From assembly GCA_038230515.1 (NCBI GenBank), contig JBBRND010000003.1:150526-214525 (forward strand): a stretch of 64,000 nt of DNA, given 5' to 3'. Position 1 is the first letter of the stretch; every line of letters starts with the position of its first letter. Positions 1 through 9,284 of this stretch are shown here, piece after piece. Source of the stretch: JAPLDB01 sp038230515. GTDB taxonomy: Bacteria; Bacteroidota; Bacteroidia; AKYH767-A; 2013-40CM-41-45. Below the pieces are notes generated by a model. It was given only the letters and a program-made list of their open reading frames with translations, was not told the DNA's origin and made no database searches. A program made the translations under genes and the position numbers.

Positions 1-765
1 GGTGCTTGAGGTATAGCTCATTGCCACGGTGGCTCCCGGTGTCCACGTATAAGTCAATCCGCTTGCAGGAATATTTGATGACGACATATTGCAAACGGCC
101 GTGAGCGCACCACCTACAGCAGAAGTTGCCCACGTATTAGTTGCATTCGTTACACTTCTTATATTGAAATCAGTAACCGTGGATCCTAACAACCCCACAT
201 TGCCTGATTCAGTTGCAGCATCTGAACAGGTATTTGCGCCCATCATAACTGCATCAGTAGAAGTTCCCCAAACTACCTGCACAGTATTACTTGTTTCATT
301 AAGAATTATCTGAAAAGTCCAGTGATCTGCGTTTGCATTGTTGTAGTGGTCACAGTCTGTAAACTGAACAACAAATTGCCTGTTAGGAGTGGCGCCTCTA
401 GTGGTGTATTTAATAGTAGAAGCTGATGAACCAACCAAATCAGTTCCATAACCGGCTATCGAATTCAAAGCACTTGTTTGAAGTCCGCAATAAACGGTTG
501 CCGGCACAGCGCCCATGGTGATAAAACCATTCGTACTCACACTTATTGTTGTGTATGCGATATTATTGTATGTAAATGAAAAAGGAATAGTGAGCAGTGA
601 AGAGGCATTGTCATCCCACGCTCCTGAAAAAAGGGTAGTGCCCGTTATCACTGAATAATTTCCGCCAGAAGATGCGAACGTATAATTTGCAACTGTTGCT
701 TTTGCCGTGCGCACACTTGTGAGTAAAACAATGACGCATAAAAGATAGTAGAGAACTTTCTTCAT
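1..765 (-). CDS. Secreted protein, 5'-terminal 255 codons (gene runs off the left edge)
   Basis: An uninterrupted frame runs on the minus strand from ATG at 765 to the window edge. It starts with a signal peptide (MKKVLYYLLCVIVLLTS, then VRTAKA before the likely cleavage). The mature part is rich in Thr, Ser, Asn and Gly and contains YTFASSGGNYS, SFTYNNIAYTTISVSTNGF and FVVQFTDCDHYNN. These resemble the N-terminal beta-sandwich of long Bacteroidota surface proteins that are usually followed by FN3 or Ig-like domains and a T9SS sorting domain. The segment near codon 245 (SGLTYTWTPG) looks like the start of an Ig/FN3-type repeat. The start is supported by a promoter about 50 bp upstream. The C-terminus lies outside the window, so sorting type and full size cannot be read. 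No enzymatic motif is visible. Confidence 0.85.
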   Translation of the reverse strand, partial: MKKVLYYLLCVIVLLTSVRTAKATVANYTFASSGGNYSVITGTTLFSGAWDDNASSLLTIPFSFTYNNIAYTTISVSTNGFITMGAVPATVYCGLQTSALNSIAGYGTDLVGSSASTIKYTTRGATPNRQFVVQFTDCDHYNNANADHWTFQIILNETSNTVQVVWGTSTDAVMMGANTCSDAATESGNVGLLGSTVTDFNIRSVTNATNTWATSAVGGALTAVCNMSSSNIPASGLTYTWTPGATVAMSYTSST

Positions 766-815
766 AAGAATTTTTGTTGATGGTTGATAAATGAAACTTG
801 CAGGTAAATCAGTTC

Positions 816-846
816 CAAATGTAGGTAAGAAGATTGAATGGTGCAA
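816..846 (-). promoter_or_regulatory. Bacteroidota-type promoter for the gene starting at 765
   Basis: On the minus strand TACATTTG (816-823) matches the -7 consensus TAnnTTTG exactly. A TTG (844-846) lies 20 bp upstream, the expected -33 spacing in Flavobacterium and Bacteroides. The start codon is about 50 bp downstream. Confidence 0.6.
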
Positions 847-966
847 CACCTGCCGATTTCATTCATAAAAAATGCAATTTGTATGACAATCTGATAGAAG
901 CTTCAGTGCGAAGGGGGTCCGCAAATAGTCGATATTTTTTTTACCTTGCGGCTCCAAATTTTAAGG

Positions 967-2607
967 ATGATGCAAAAAAAACTACTGCTCATTTTTATTT
1001 TCTCGTTTCATTTTTCATTCGCTCAAGATCCATTAGTGAAGCAATGGGATTATAGGTTTGGCGGTGCGGACGAGGACTTCCTCAACTCCTTTCAACAGAC
1101 AGCAGACGGAGGATATGTGCTTGCAGGATTTTCGCAATCTCCCATCAGCGGAGACAAGTCAAAGAACACACGAGGCCTCTGGGACTACTGGATGGTGAAG
1201 ATTGATTCAATTGGAACAAAAAAATGGGACAAAGATCTCGGAGGTACAGAAGACGACCGGCTCTATGCCATGCAGCAAACTACGGATGGTGGCTACATCC
1301 TTGCCGGCTCATCCAATTCAGGAATAAGCGGAGATAAAAGCGAGGCGAATTGGGACAGCGTAAATTTTTCTCATGATTTTTGGATTGTAAAAACAGATAC
1401 CATTGGAAACAGAATTTGGGACAAAGACTTTGGCGGCACTGCTGATGACAATCTTGTTTCTATTCAGCAGACAACTGACGGAGGATATATACTCGGAGGG
1501 AGCTCTAACTCCAGAATTGGCGGAGATAAAACACAACCCAACTGGGACACTATTAATTACACCAGCGATTTCTGGATTGTAAAACTTAATTCAAGCGGGA
1601 ATAAGCAGTGGGACAAAGACTTTGGAACAACCGGTGATGATCAATTAACTTCAGTAAGACAAACAAGTGATGGAGGTTACATCCTCGCAGGGCAAACAAG
1701 TTCAGGAATAAGCGGAGATAAAACACAGCCCTCAAATGGTCAGATAGATTATTGGATAATAAAAGTTGATTCTCTCGGCAACAAATTATGGGATTCTGAT
1801 TTCGGAGGATCAGAAAATGACATTCTCTATGCAATAAAAGTAACTGCAGACGGAGGATGTGTGCTGGCGGGTGTTTCAAGCTCTGGTATCAGCGGAAATA
1901 AAACACAACCTAATTGGGATGCTACCAACACAACGTATGATTACTGGATCGTAAAAGTGAATTCAACCGGCATCATGCAATGGGATAAGGATTTCGGGGG
2001 AACCTTGAGTGAACCGCGCCTCGGAAGTATTTCACAAACTCTCGATGGCGGGTACCTCGCTACAGGTATTTCTTATTCCTCAATAAGTGGAAATAAAACG
2101 GAAAGTAACCTCGGCATAGAGCAGATATGGGTGGTGAAAACTGACTCGTTGGGAACTATCGCCTGGGACAAAACTGTTTTCACAATAGCTGAAGAAGAAT
2201 TCGGATACGCCATTCAATCCTCTGACGGATGTTATATCACCGCTAACGGCACTCCCGCAGACGTTGGCGGAGATAAAACACAATCATCCCGTGGATTTCA
2301 TGATTACTGGATCGCAAAATTCTGCGACAGCACACTCACGATAAACATTCCCGAATATTCTTTCGCAACGCAGCAGCTAACTCTCTTCCCAAATCCTACT
2401 TCAGGAAAATTTATACTTAAAAAGGATGAATTAAAAATTGAAAACATTGCAGTGTATAATATGTTTGGAAAGCAAATAGACAGTTGGCAATATTTAATTG
2501 GCAAAAAAGAAGCTACAATTGATGTTGGAAATCTGCCGGCTGGGGTTTACATTTTGCAAGTAAGGGATGGTAAAAAATTGTGGATAGGAAAAGTCGTGAA
2601 AGAATAA
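967..2607 (+). CDS. T9SS-sorted secreted protein with about seven WDKDFGG-type repeats
   Basis: I start at ATG 967; a second ATG follows at once, and the in-frame TTG at 946 would put charged residues ahead of the signal. The signal peptide is MMQKKLLLIFIFSFHFSFAQ. The mature protein is about seven copies of a 55-65 residue unit with the pattern WDKDFGGT, DD, QTTDGGYILAGSSNSGISGDK, then DYWIVKxDSxGN; this probably folds as a beta-propeller or solenoid. The C-terminal 80 residues are a T9SS type A sorting domain (LFPNPTSGKF, then AGVYILQVRDGKKLWIGKVVKE). The product should be exported by T9SS and either released or anchored on the cell surface; substrate unknown. It faces the TPR gene convergently with a 43-bp gap. 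A gene with the same repeat plan lies at 53959-55566. Confidence 0.85.
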   Translation: MMQKKLLLIFIFSFHFSFAQDPLVKQWDYRFGGADEDFLNSFQQTADGGYVLAGFSQSPISGDKSKNTRGLWDYWMVKIDSIGTKKWDKDLGGTEDDRLYAMQQTTDGGYILAGSSNSGISGDKSEANWDSVNFSHDFWIVKTDTIGNRIWDKDFGGTADDNLVSIQQTTDGGYILGGSSNSRIGGDKTQPNWDTINYTSDFWIVKLNSSGNKQWDKDFGTTGDDQLTSVRQTSDGGYILAGQTSSGISGDKTQPSNGQIDYWIIKVDSLGNKLWDSDFGGSENDILYAIKVTADGGCVLAGVSSSGISGNKTQPNWDATNTTYDYWIVKVNSTGIMQWDKDFGGTLSEPRLGSISQTLDGGYLATGISYSSISGNKTESNLGIEQIWVVKTDSLGTIAWDKTVFTIAEEEFGYAIQSSDGCYITANGTPADVGGDKTQSSRGFHDYWIAKFCDSTLTINIPEYSFATQQLTLFPNPTSGKFILKKDELKIENIAVYNMFGKQIDSWQYLIGKKEATIDVGNLPAGVYILQVRDGKKLWIGKVVKE

Positions 2608-2650
2608 AGGGAATAGTTTTCTAATAACTATCATTGTCCAACAAATAACT

Positions 2651-4543
2651 TCAATTCATCGGATCACCCCGCATTGCCCTGAATCGTTTGCGCGCATCAA
2701 CTACATATAAGCTGCCCGGAAATTTAGTTAGCAAATCCTGGTAGAGTTCCATAGCTTTTGCTTTGTCGTTTAGTTTTTTGTCATAAAGTTCAGCGCGGTG
2801 GAAGAGTGCATCATCTGCCAGAACACCTTCGGGATATTTCTCATCCACATTTCGTAGTAACGAATCTTCTTCCGCATAATTTCTTTTCGCATCCATTATC
2901 ATTGCTTTTTTGTAAAGCGAGTATTGAACGAGTGAATGATCAGCATACTTTTTCATCAGCGAATCAAGCACAATAAGCGCATTATCATTTTTATTCCTGA
3001 AACTGAGAAGATCGGCTTTGGAATATTCGATCAGTGCATCATAGCTCGAATCCGGTCCCGCGTTATCTGAGATCAGCAAAGCAAGAGAGAGCGCATCGTT
3101 CGCAATCAACTGCTCTGTTGCCGATTTGAGCACATCAAGCTGTGCCTGCGCCCATTGAAAATCTCCTCTGAAATAATCGAGCCGCGCCCCGCGAAATTTT
3201 GCTTCCTGAGCGAGCGGATCGTTCTTGAAAGATTTGTCAACCTGTGCATAAAGCAAATCGCTGTCCCACACGTTGCCGGTGAATAAATAAATATCGCCCA
3301 ACTCCAGTTTGCATTGCGCCTGCACCGATTTTACAATGCCCGGAAAAGAAATTGCCTCTTCCAGATTTGCAATTGCCGAATCGGTATTGTCGAGATAAAA
3401 TGCCTGTAGGTGCGAAAGCCCGCTTATCACCGGAGCCGTTGTTGCATCCCTTCCCAATTCCGAAAGTGTTTTTTTGTAATCGCTTTCGAGTGCGAGCAAG
3501 TCAGCTTTCATATACGTTCCGTCTTTGGTAATTTTTTTATTCCGCACATCAAGCAGTTGCATTCGAGCAGGAACATAATTCGCATTGTCATTTCCTTTCT
3601 CAACTACGTACTGGTAACATTTTACGGCTGCATCATAATCCTCGTTTGCTTCGCTGAGGCTGCCGATAGACATAATGCGATACCCGTCTTCATGACCTCT
3701 CTTATCCAAACCCTTCGCCTGTATCAATGCCGATTCAAAATCTTTTTGCTGAACAAAAAGCCAGATCAACATTTCAGAAAAAATAGTTTGCTCAGGATTA
3801 TGCTGCACTCTTCTCAACAGTGATTGCCTAAACAGCGCTGAACGAGAGTTATCAGGATCATTACCAATGCGCGCCTGCAATACATTCTGCACATTTTGCA
3901 GAAAGCTTTGATTCTCCGCCACTGCATTCAGGTACTCATCAATCATCTTTTCATATTCCTGCTTTTGAAAATAGACCTCTGCAGTTTCAAAGTTGAAGGA
4001 ATAATATCCCTTCAGCATTTTTTTTCCTTCAAGATAAGTGGCAAGTGCATAATCCCAGTTTTGTTTCTGAAAAAAAGAATTCGCAAGTGCAATTACTTGC
4101 CCCTGGTCCGGCTGCAGCGACTTGATAGCTTTGTCATACGTTTGCTTTGCCCTGTTCATGTCGCCCTGTGCTTCATAGACAGAGCCGAGATCAACAGCAT
4201 ACGAAGGGTTATCAGGACCCTTCTTTGAAATCTGTTTCACTAATTTTTCTGCATCGCCATATTTCTTCAGTGCAAGCAAACACTTCAGATAATTCGGATA
4301 TGTGCCGAAGGGATCTTTATCAAACAACTTATCATAAAGAGTCACGGCTTTATCGTATTCAAAATTGTTGAAGTACTGATCAGCAAGCTGGCGGCTGCCA
4401 GTTGGTGGCTGGGCAGAAGCGACAAGTGTGAAAAGTAAAAGCAATCCCAAAAAGAAGTGAGATTTGAGAAATGAAATATGGGAAGTGAGAAAATTCACGA
4501 AGTTTTTTTTCTGATAACGACTAACCAATAACATCAAACCCAC
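2651..4543 (-). CDS. Exported tetratricopeptide-repeat protein
   Basis: About 630 residues. A hydrophobic segment (FFLGLLLLFTLVASAQ) at residues 30-45 is a signal peptide; a GTG at 4498 would place it closer to the N-terminus, so the start is uncertain. The rest is all-helical TPR, with units such as ADQYFNNFEYDKAVTLYDKLF, LGSVYEAQGDMNRAKQTYDKAI and, near the C-terminus, ALFHRAELYDKKLNDKAKAMELYQDLL, ending in FPGSLYVVDARKRFRAMRGD. That C-terminal pattern is typical of periplasmic TPR scaffolds in Bacteroidota. If 4543 is the start, the gene overlaps the 3' end of serS by 23 nt, so co-transcription with serS is likely. No catalytic motif is seen; a scaffold role is inferred. Confidence 0.8.
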   Translation of the reverse strand: MGLMLLVSRYQKKNFVNFLTSHISFLKSHFFLGLLLLFTLVASAQPPTGSRQLADQYFNNFEYDKAVTLYDKLFDKDPFGTYPNYLKCLLALKKYGDAEKLVKQISKKGPDNPSYAVDLGSVYEAQGDMNRAKQTYDKAIKSLQPDQGQVIALANSFFQKQNWDYALATYLEGKKMLKGYYSFNFETAEVYFQKQEYEKMIDEYLNAVAENQSFLQNVQNVLQARIGNDPDNSRSALFRQSLLRRVQHNPEQTIFSEMLIWLFVQQKDFESALIQAKGLDKRGHEDGYRIMSIGSLSEANEDYDAAVKCYQYVVEKGNDNANYVPARMQLLDVRNKKITKDGTYMKADLLALESDYKKTLSELGRDATTAPVISGLSHLQAFYLDNTDSAIANLEEAISFPGIVKSVQAQCKLELGDIYLFTGNVWDSDLLYAQVDKSFKNDPLAQEAKFRGARLDYFRGDFQWAQAQLDVLKSATEQLIANDALSLALLISDNAGPDSSYDALIEYSKADLLSFRNKNDNALIVLDSLMKKYADHSLVQYSLYKKAMIMDAKRNYAEEDSLLRNVDEKYPEGVLADDALFHRAELYDKKLNDKAKAMELYQDLLTKFPGSLYVVDARKRFRAMRGDPMN

Positions 4544-5792
4544 AATAAGAACGCAAAATTTCAGGAATTATTATTCCCTCTTTCGCCTGGAAGTTTTCCA
4601 GCAGCGCTGCAACAACACGTGGCAGTGCAAGTGCGCTCCCGTTCAGTGTATGAGCAAGCTGATTTTTTCCGTTCGCATCTTTGTAACGCAATTTCATACG
4701 GTTGCTTTGAAACGATTCAAAGTTTGATACAGAGCTAACCTCCAGCCATTTTTTCTGCGCAGCGCTGTACACTTCAAAATCATAAGTAAGTGAAGAGGCA
4801 AAGCTCATGTCTCCACCGCACAATCTTAAAATACGGAACTGAAGTCCGAGTGAACGAAGCAAAGAAGCAACATAGTCTTTCATCTCTTCCAGTGTTTCAT
4901 ACGATTTCTCCGGGTGCTGCAGCTGCACGATCTCTATCTTATCAAATTGGTGTAAGCGGTTCAGTCCGCGCACATCTTTTCCGTAGCTGCCTGCTTCGCG
5001 CCTAAAGCAAGGTGTGTACGCGCACATCTTAACCGGGAAGTCACTCTCCTTAACAATCACATCGCGGTAAATGTTTGTTACCGGAACTTCCGCTGTCGGT
5101 ATCAGGAATAAATTATCAATTCCCACATGATACATCTGTCCTTCTTTATCGGGCAACTGCCCTGTACCGAACCCCGATTCCTCGTTGATAAGTATGGGTG
5201 GTTGAATTTCTTTATAGCCCGCGGCCGTTGCGTTGTCAAGAAAATAATTGATCAGTGCGCGTTGCAGCCGTGCACCTTTGCCTTTATAAACGGGGAAGCC
5301 AGCGCCAGTAAGTTTTACTCCTAACTCAAAATCAATAATATCATATTTCGATGTTAACTCCCAGTGCGGCTTTGCATCGGCATAGAGCTGGGGAGGAGTT
5401 CCCTCTTCATAAATCTTTTCATTGTCCTCAGGAGTTTTTCCGCGTGGAACTATCTGACCTGGAATATTCGGCAGGCGCACCAATAAATCCTGCTGCTGCT
5501 TTTCAAGCTCAGCCAGCTTTTCACCGAGGTGTTTGGAAGTTTCTTTCAGCGCAGAGTTTTTATTCTTCAATTCATCTGCTTCTGGTTTCTTTCCGCTCTT
5601 CATCAGCTCGCCTATCTGCTTTGCAAGTTGGTTAGCTTCGCCCAATAAACCATCAAGTTCTTTTTGTGTGGCTCTCCTCGCTTCATCAAGCTCAAGAATT
5701 TCCGCTACCAAAGCTGTTGCATCAAAATTCTTTACTGCGAGGCGTTCGATTACAAATTCCTTTTGATCACGTATTTTCTGTATCGCTATCAT
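4521..5792 (-). CDS. serS: Seryl-tRNA synthetase
   Basis: 423 residues, the usual length. It charges tRNA-Ser with serine in the cytoplasm. The N-terminal antiparallel coiled coil spans about residues 25-105 (ELDEARRATQKELDGLLGEA onward). The class II core follows, with motif 2 (PCFRREAGSYGKDVRGLNRL) and motif 3 (GSALALPRVVAALLENFQ) near the C-terminus, and the Ser-site TAEVPVTN. I use ATG 5792 because the upstream in-frame TTG at 5813 overlaps the -7 promoter box. The downstream TPR gene overlaps its end. Confidence 0.97.
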   Translation of the reverse strand: MIAIQKIRDQKEFVIERLAVKNFDATALVAEILELDEARRATQKELDGLLGEANQLAKQIGELMKSGKKPEADELKNKNSALKETSKHLGEKLAELEKQQQDLLVRLPNIPGQIVPRGKTPEDNEKIYEEGTPPQLYADAKPHWELTSKYDIIDFELGVKLTGAGFPVYKGKGARLQRALINYFLDNATAAGYKEIQPPILINEESGFGTGQLPDKEGQMYHVGIDNLFLIPTAEVPVTNIYRDVIVKESDFPVKMCAYTPCFRREAGSYGKDVRGLNRLHQFDKIEIVQLQHPEKSYETLEEMKDYVASLLRSLGLQFRILRLCGGDMSFASSLTYDFEVYSAAQKKWLEVSSVSNFESFQSNRMKLRYKDANGKNQLAHTLNGSALALPRVVAALLENFQAKEGIIIPEILRSYCGFDVIG

Positions 5793-5810
5793 TCCTGAAA
5801 AAAATTTTCG

Positions 5811-5818
5811 CAAAAGTA
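5811..5818 (-). promoter_or_regulatory. -7 promoter box for serS
   Basis: TACTTTTG on the minus strand is an exact TAnnTTTG match 18 nt before the serS ATG. No clear TTG was found at the -33 distance. The short leader supports the start at 5792. Confidence 0.5.
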
Positions 5819-5866
5819 GGGTTTCTCTTCGACTGATAATGCGCTAAATTCAGGTAACTGGATTTT

Positions 5867-8824
5867 TCAATTAATTTTTATTTCATCAGTAAAAATCCAC
5901 GACTCGCCACCGGCACCTGCATGCCATTCAGGAAGTTTGCCGTAGTTGGTGGCTTTCAACTTTACAAAGCGCGCATCAACTGGGCGCATTAGAATTGTTT
6001 TAAAATCTTTGGACTGCACTTTTTCATCACGGTCGCTGATGTTGTTTGAAAGTGTGGTGAGATCAGAAAAAGTAATTCCATCTTTTGAAAAACTGAACTC
6101 TACTTTTTTCGGCATCATGATCCATGCGCCTACATCCTGAAGAAAACCTGCCGAGAAGCTGCCGACTTTTTGCTGGCTGCCGAGATCAATTACGCATTCG
6201 ACATCTTTTCCCTGATAACCCTGCCAATAACCTTTGCGCCAGTTTGCATCACCACGCATGCCGTCAATCAATGCTTCATCACCACCGGCCGTGTATTGAT
6301 GATCGTACGTTGAATTGAGTTTGATGGTCCAGTCGGGATGTGGCATTTTTAAAAAGTGGGCGGTTACAACTTTGCTTTGTTCTCCTTTTTCATTTATTGC
6401 AATGGCTTTGATGGTAGAAGTTGAATTAACAGTGATTTCAGAATGCATTGTGCTGGCTGTAGATTCGGGAGTTGGTGTGGAGTTATCGAGTGTGAAATAA
6501 ATTTTATCTTTTTTATCAAGCGCAATTAAAGAAACAGAAACATCTTGTTTGAAACTTGCAGTGGGATAGGAAATAATTGGTGACTCAATAATGGGAGAAG
6601 TAATTTTCAAAAGCCCAAAAAAAACAGGTTCATAAATTTTGTTTTTGTTCTTCTCATCAACTGGTTTTAGGAAGTAAGTCATCTTGCCACCACTCATTAT
6701 ATTTGAGTATTCAATTTCGGACGAATAAAATTTAGGACTTGCATTGAGTTTCATAAACTCAACGATTGAAGGACTCTTGGTATTTGAGTTACATTTTATT
6801 TCAAAGATTTTTCCATTTTCAAGATGAATATCCACTTGCTGAAATAGTGGAGTGGTAACATCATATGAATCAAAACCCGGACACACCTGGTACAATCCCA
6901 TTGCACTCATAACATACCATGCACTCATCTGTCCGCAATCTTCGTTGCCGATTAAGCCATCAGGAGTTGCGTGATAAAAGTCAGTAAGAATCTGATGTAC
7001 TCTTTCTTGTGTCTTTTGCGGCTTTCCCACATAATTGTACAGATACGCCATGTGATGACTCGGTTCATTACCGTGTGCGTATTGCCCGATCATTCCCGTG
7101 ATGTCTGACTGATCGCGCCCCGTGGTTTTACTTTCAGTGGAGAAAAGTTCATCAAGCTTTTTCTCAAACTTATCTGCGCCTCCGCTCATTTCAATCAATG
7201 AATTAATGTCCTGCGGAACAAAAAAAGTGTACTGCCATGCATTTGCTTCGGTGTAATTGTTATTCACTTCGCGCGCATCAAAGGGTTCGTACCATCCACC
7301 GTTTTTTCTTGGGCGGATAAATCCAGTTTCAGGATCGAATAAATTTTTCCAATACTGCGAACGCTCAATGTAGGTTTGATAATCTTTTTCTTTTTTAAGT
7401 AGCGCGGCCATTTGTGCAATGCACCAGTCGTCATATGCATACTCTAACGTGCGGCTTACGTTTTCTCCATCGTCATCGGTTTCAATCATTCCTTTATCCA
7501 TGTAAGCACCCAAACCAAAACGATCGCGCGACTCTGCACTTTTTTTCATTGCTTCAAACGCTTCTTCCATATTGAAGTCCGTGATTCCCTTCACGGCTGC
7601 ATCAGCAATAACACTTACTGCATGGTAGCCGATCATGCATTCGGTTTCGTTTGAAGAAAGTTCCCATACTGGAAGCAAGCCACCCTGTTCGTATTCTGCA
7701 AGAAATGTTTTAATAAAATCCAATGTGCGCTTGCGATCAATGATAGTCATGAGCGGATGATAGGCACGGAACGTATCCCAAAGCGAGAACACAGTGTAGT
7801 AATTGAACCCTTCGGCTTTGTGAATTTTGAAATCTCGGCCGCGGTAACGCCCGTCCACATCGTTGTAAATATTCGGCTGAATGAAACAGTGATAGAGTGC
7901 GGTGTAAAATATTTTCATCTGCTCATCCGTGCCTCCGCTCACTTCTATTTTACCGAGTTCTTTATTCCACGCTTGCTTTGCATCTGCTTTTATTTTTTCA
8001 AAATTGAAGTCAGGTATTTCCTGCAACATGTTTTTTTCTGCTCCTTCAATATCAACTCCCGAAATGGAAACTTTCGCAACAAGCGCTTCACCCGGTTTCA
8101 GATCGAAACGGAAAAGCGCTTTTATCTTTCCGAAATATTCATTGTGAAAACGGATGTTGTCTTTCTTCATTGAGTCAGAAACCATTTTGTAATCGAGAAA
8201 AGGTTTTTCAAACTCAATTCGGAAATAAACGATTTGATCTTTCGCCCATGCCTGCGACCTGCGGTAACCTTCAACAGTTTTCTTGTCAACAATTTTCACA
8301 TAACCATCCAGCACTTTATCTCGATGAATTAAATCAAGCAACAGAGCAGGACTTGTGCCTTGCGGAAAAATATATTTATGAATTCCGCAACGCGTAGTTG
8401 CAGAAAGTTCAGCACTTATCCCGTTGTCGAGTTTCACCGAATAATATCCGGCTTCTGCTTTTTCATTTGCGTGTTGAAACTTTGCTGAATATTTTTTCTG
8501 AAGTGTGATGGTGTCATTCACGGGCATTAGTAAAATATCTCCGCAATCACTGCAACCCGTTCCACTCAGGTGCGTGTGAGAAAAACCGAACATCAATGAG
8601 TCGCTGTAATGGTAACCGCTGCAACCATCCCAGCTTCCGTCATCGCGTGTATCAGGACTAAGTTGCACCATTCCGAAGGGAGTAGTGGCTCCGGGAAATG
8701 TGTGCCCGTGTCCGCCCGTGCCGATGAAAGGGTTTACGAAACGGGTGAAATCGGGTTGAGAGAATGCGCAGGAAGTAAAAAGGAAGAATGAATAAGGAAG
8801 AAAAAATTTCGGATTAGCTGCCAT
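5867..8824 (-). CDS. GH92 family alpha-mannosidase, secreted, with C-terminal carbohydrate-binding domain
   Basis: 985 residues with a signal peptide (FFLPYSFFLFTSCAFSQ). The GH92 signature begins at about residue 30: FVNPFIGTGGHGHTFPGATT, then PFGMVQLSPDTRDDGSWDGC and YHYSDSLMFGFSHTHLSGTG. Further family motifs are FSLWDTFRAYHPL, HGNEPSHHMAYLYNYVG and GNEDCGQMSAWYVMSAMG. GH92 enzymes are calcium-dependent exo-acting alpha-mannosidases that trim N-glycan or yeast mannan chains. After about residue 750 comes a chitobiase-type C-terminal module (YFTLDNSTPT), then an F5/8-type (CBM32-like) domain to the end (WQGYQGKDVECVIDLG; VDARFVKLKATNYG). No T9SS domain is present, so it is probably periplasmic or outer-membrane associated. 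It stands alone, with no SusC/SusD pair in view. A 21-bp repeat array lies upstream of its start. Confidence 0.93.
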   Translation of the reverse strand: MAANPKFFLPYSFFLFTSCAFSQPDFTRFVNPFIGTGGHGHTFPGATTPFGMVQLSPDTRDDGSWDGCSGYHYSDSLMFGFSHTHLSGTGCSDCGDILLMPVNDTITLQKKYSAKFQHANEKAEAGYYSVKLDNGISAELSATTRCGIHKYIFPQGTSPALLLDLIHRDKVLDGYVKIVDKKTVEGYRRSQAWAKDQIVYFRIEFEKPFLDYKMVSDSMKKDNIRFHNEYFGKIKALFRFDLKPGEALVAKVSISGVDIEGAEKNMLQEIPDFNFEKIKADAKQAWNKELGKIEVSGGTDEQMKIFYTALYHCFIQPNIYNDVDGRYRGRDFKIHKAEGFNYYTVFSLWDTFRAYHPLMTIIDRKRTLDFIKTFLAEYEQGGLLPVWELSSNETECMIGYHAVSVIADAAVKGITDFNMEEAFEAMKKSAESRDRFGLGAYMDKGMIETDDDGENVSRTLEYAYDDWCIAQMAALLKKEKDYQTYIERSQYWKNLFDPETGFIRPRKNGGWYEPFDAREVNNNYTEANAWQYTFFVPQDINSLIEMSGGADKFEKKLDELFSTESKTTGRDQSDITGMIGQYAHGNEPSHHMAYLYNYVGKPQKTQERVHQILTDFYHATPDGLIGNEDCGQMSAWYVMSAMGLYQVCPGFDSYDVTTPLFQQVDIHLENGKIFEIKCNSNTKSPSIVEFMKLNASPKFYSSEIEYSNIMSGGKMTYFLKPVDEKNKNKIYEPVFFGLLKITSPIIESPIISYPTASFKQDVSVSLIALDKKDKIYFTLDNSTPTPESTASTMHSEITVNSTSTIKAIAINEKGEQSKVVTAHFLKMPHPDWTIKLNSTYDHQYTAGGDEALIDGMRGDANWRKGYWQGYQGKDVECVIDLGSQQKVGSFSAGFLQDVGAWIMMPKKVEFSFSKDGITFSDLTTLSNNISDRDEKVQSKDFKTILMRPVDARFVKLKATNYGKLPEWHAGAGGESWIFTDEIKIN

Positions 8825-8909
8825 GGCTTTTCAGTTTCAGCCAATAAAAGTGAGGCAAAAAAGTGAGAGTAAAAAATGAACCGCAGCAATTTCAGGGTTT
8901 TGATTCTAA

Positions 8910-9146
8910 AACAATACGTCATTGTTGCCAAACAATACGTCAATGTTGCCCAACATTGAGCCATTGTTGCCAAACAATACGTCATTGTTCTACAACATTA
9001 AGCCATTGTTGCCCAACAATACGTCATTGTTCTACAACATTAAGCCATTGTTGCCCAACAATACGTCATTGTTCCACAACATTAAGCCATTGTTGCCCAA
9101 CAATACGTCATTGTTGCCCAACATTGAGGCGTTGTTGCCCAACAAT
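8910..9146. repeat. Tandem palindromic array A, exact 21-bp period, 11 copies
   Basis: Eleven consecutive units start every 21 bp at 8910, 8931, 8952 and so on to 9120, with a decayed twelfth. Two monomer types alternate: AACAATACGTC followed by ATTGTTCTAC, and AACATTAAGCC followed by ATTGTTGCCC, giving a 42-bp dimer. Each unit is bounded by AACAAT or AACATT and ATTGTT arms, so hairpins can form within or between units. It fills the gap between the GH92 start and the end of the 9285-10742 gene. Several frames stay open across it, but this follows from a period divisible by three. It has no unique spacers. Confidence 0.92.
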
Positions 9147-9284
9147 GACAAAAAACTTTGTTTTTCCCTAAAATATCAACTAAAATCCAACTCCCGGCTT
9201 TTACTGACTATAGCGACTTTTGAGATCAAAGGAGGTCGGGCATGGGTTTTCAGGGGTATTTTCGCGCAAAGCGAACAATTTCTC

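Noticed and set aside
834..1055. 73-codon frame upstream of the 967 gene
   Set aside because: It overlaps the signal-peptide region of the clear T9SS gene in another frame and shows no conserved features.
2608..2650. ATAGTT / AACTAT hairpin between convergent genes as a terminator
   Set aside because: AT-only 6-bp stem with no T run; too weak to call.
8910..9146. CRISPR array
   Set aside because: The array is continuous repeat with no unique spacers, and no cas gene is in the window. The same holds for arrays B to E.
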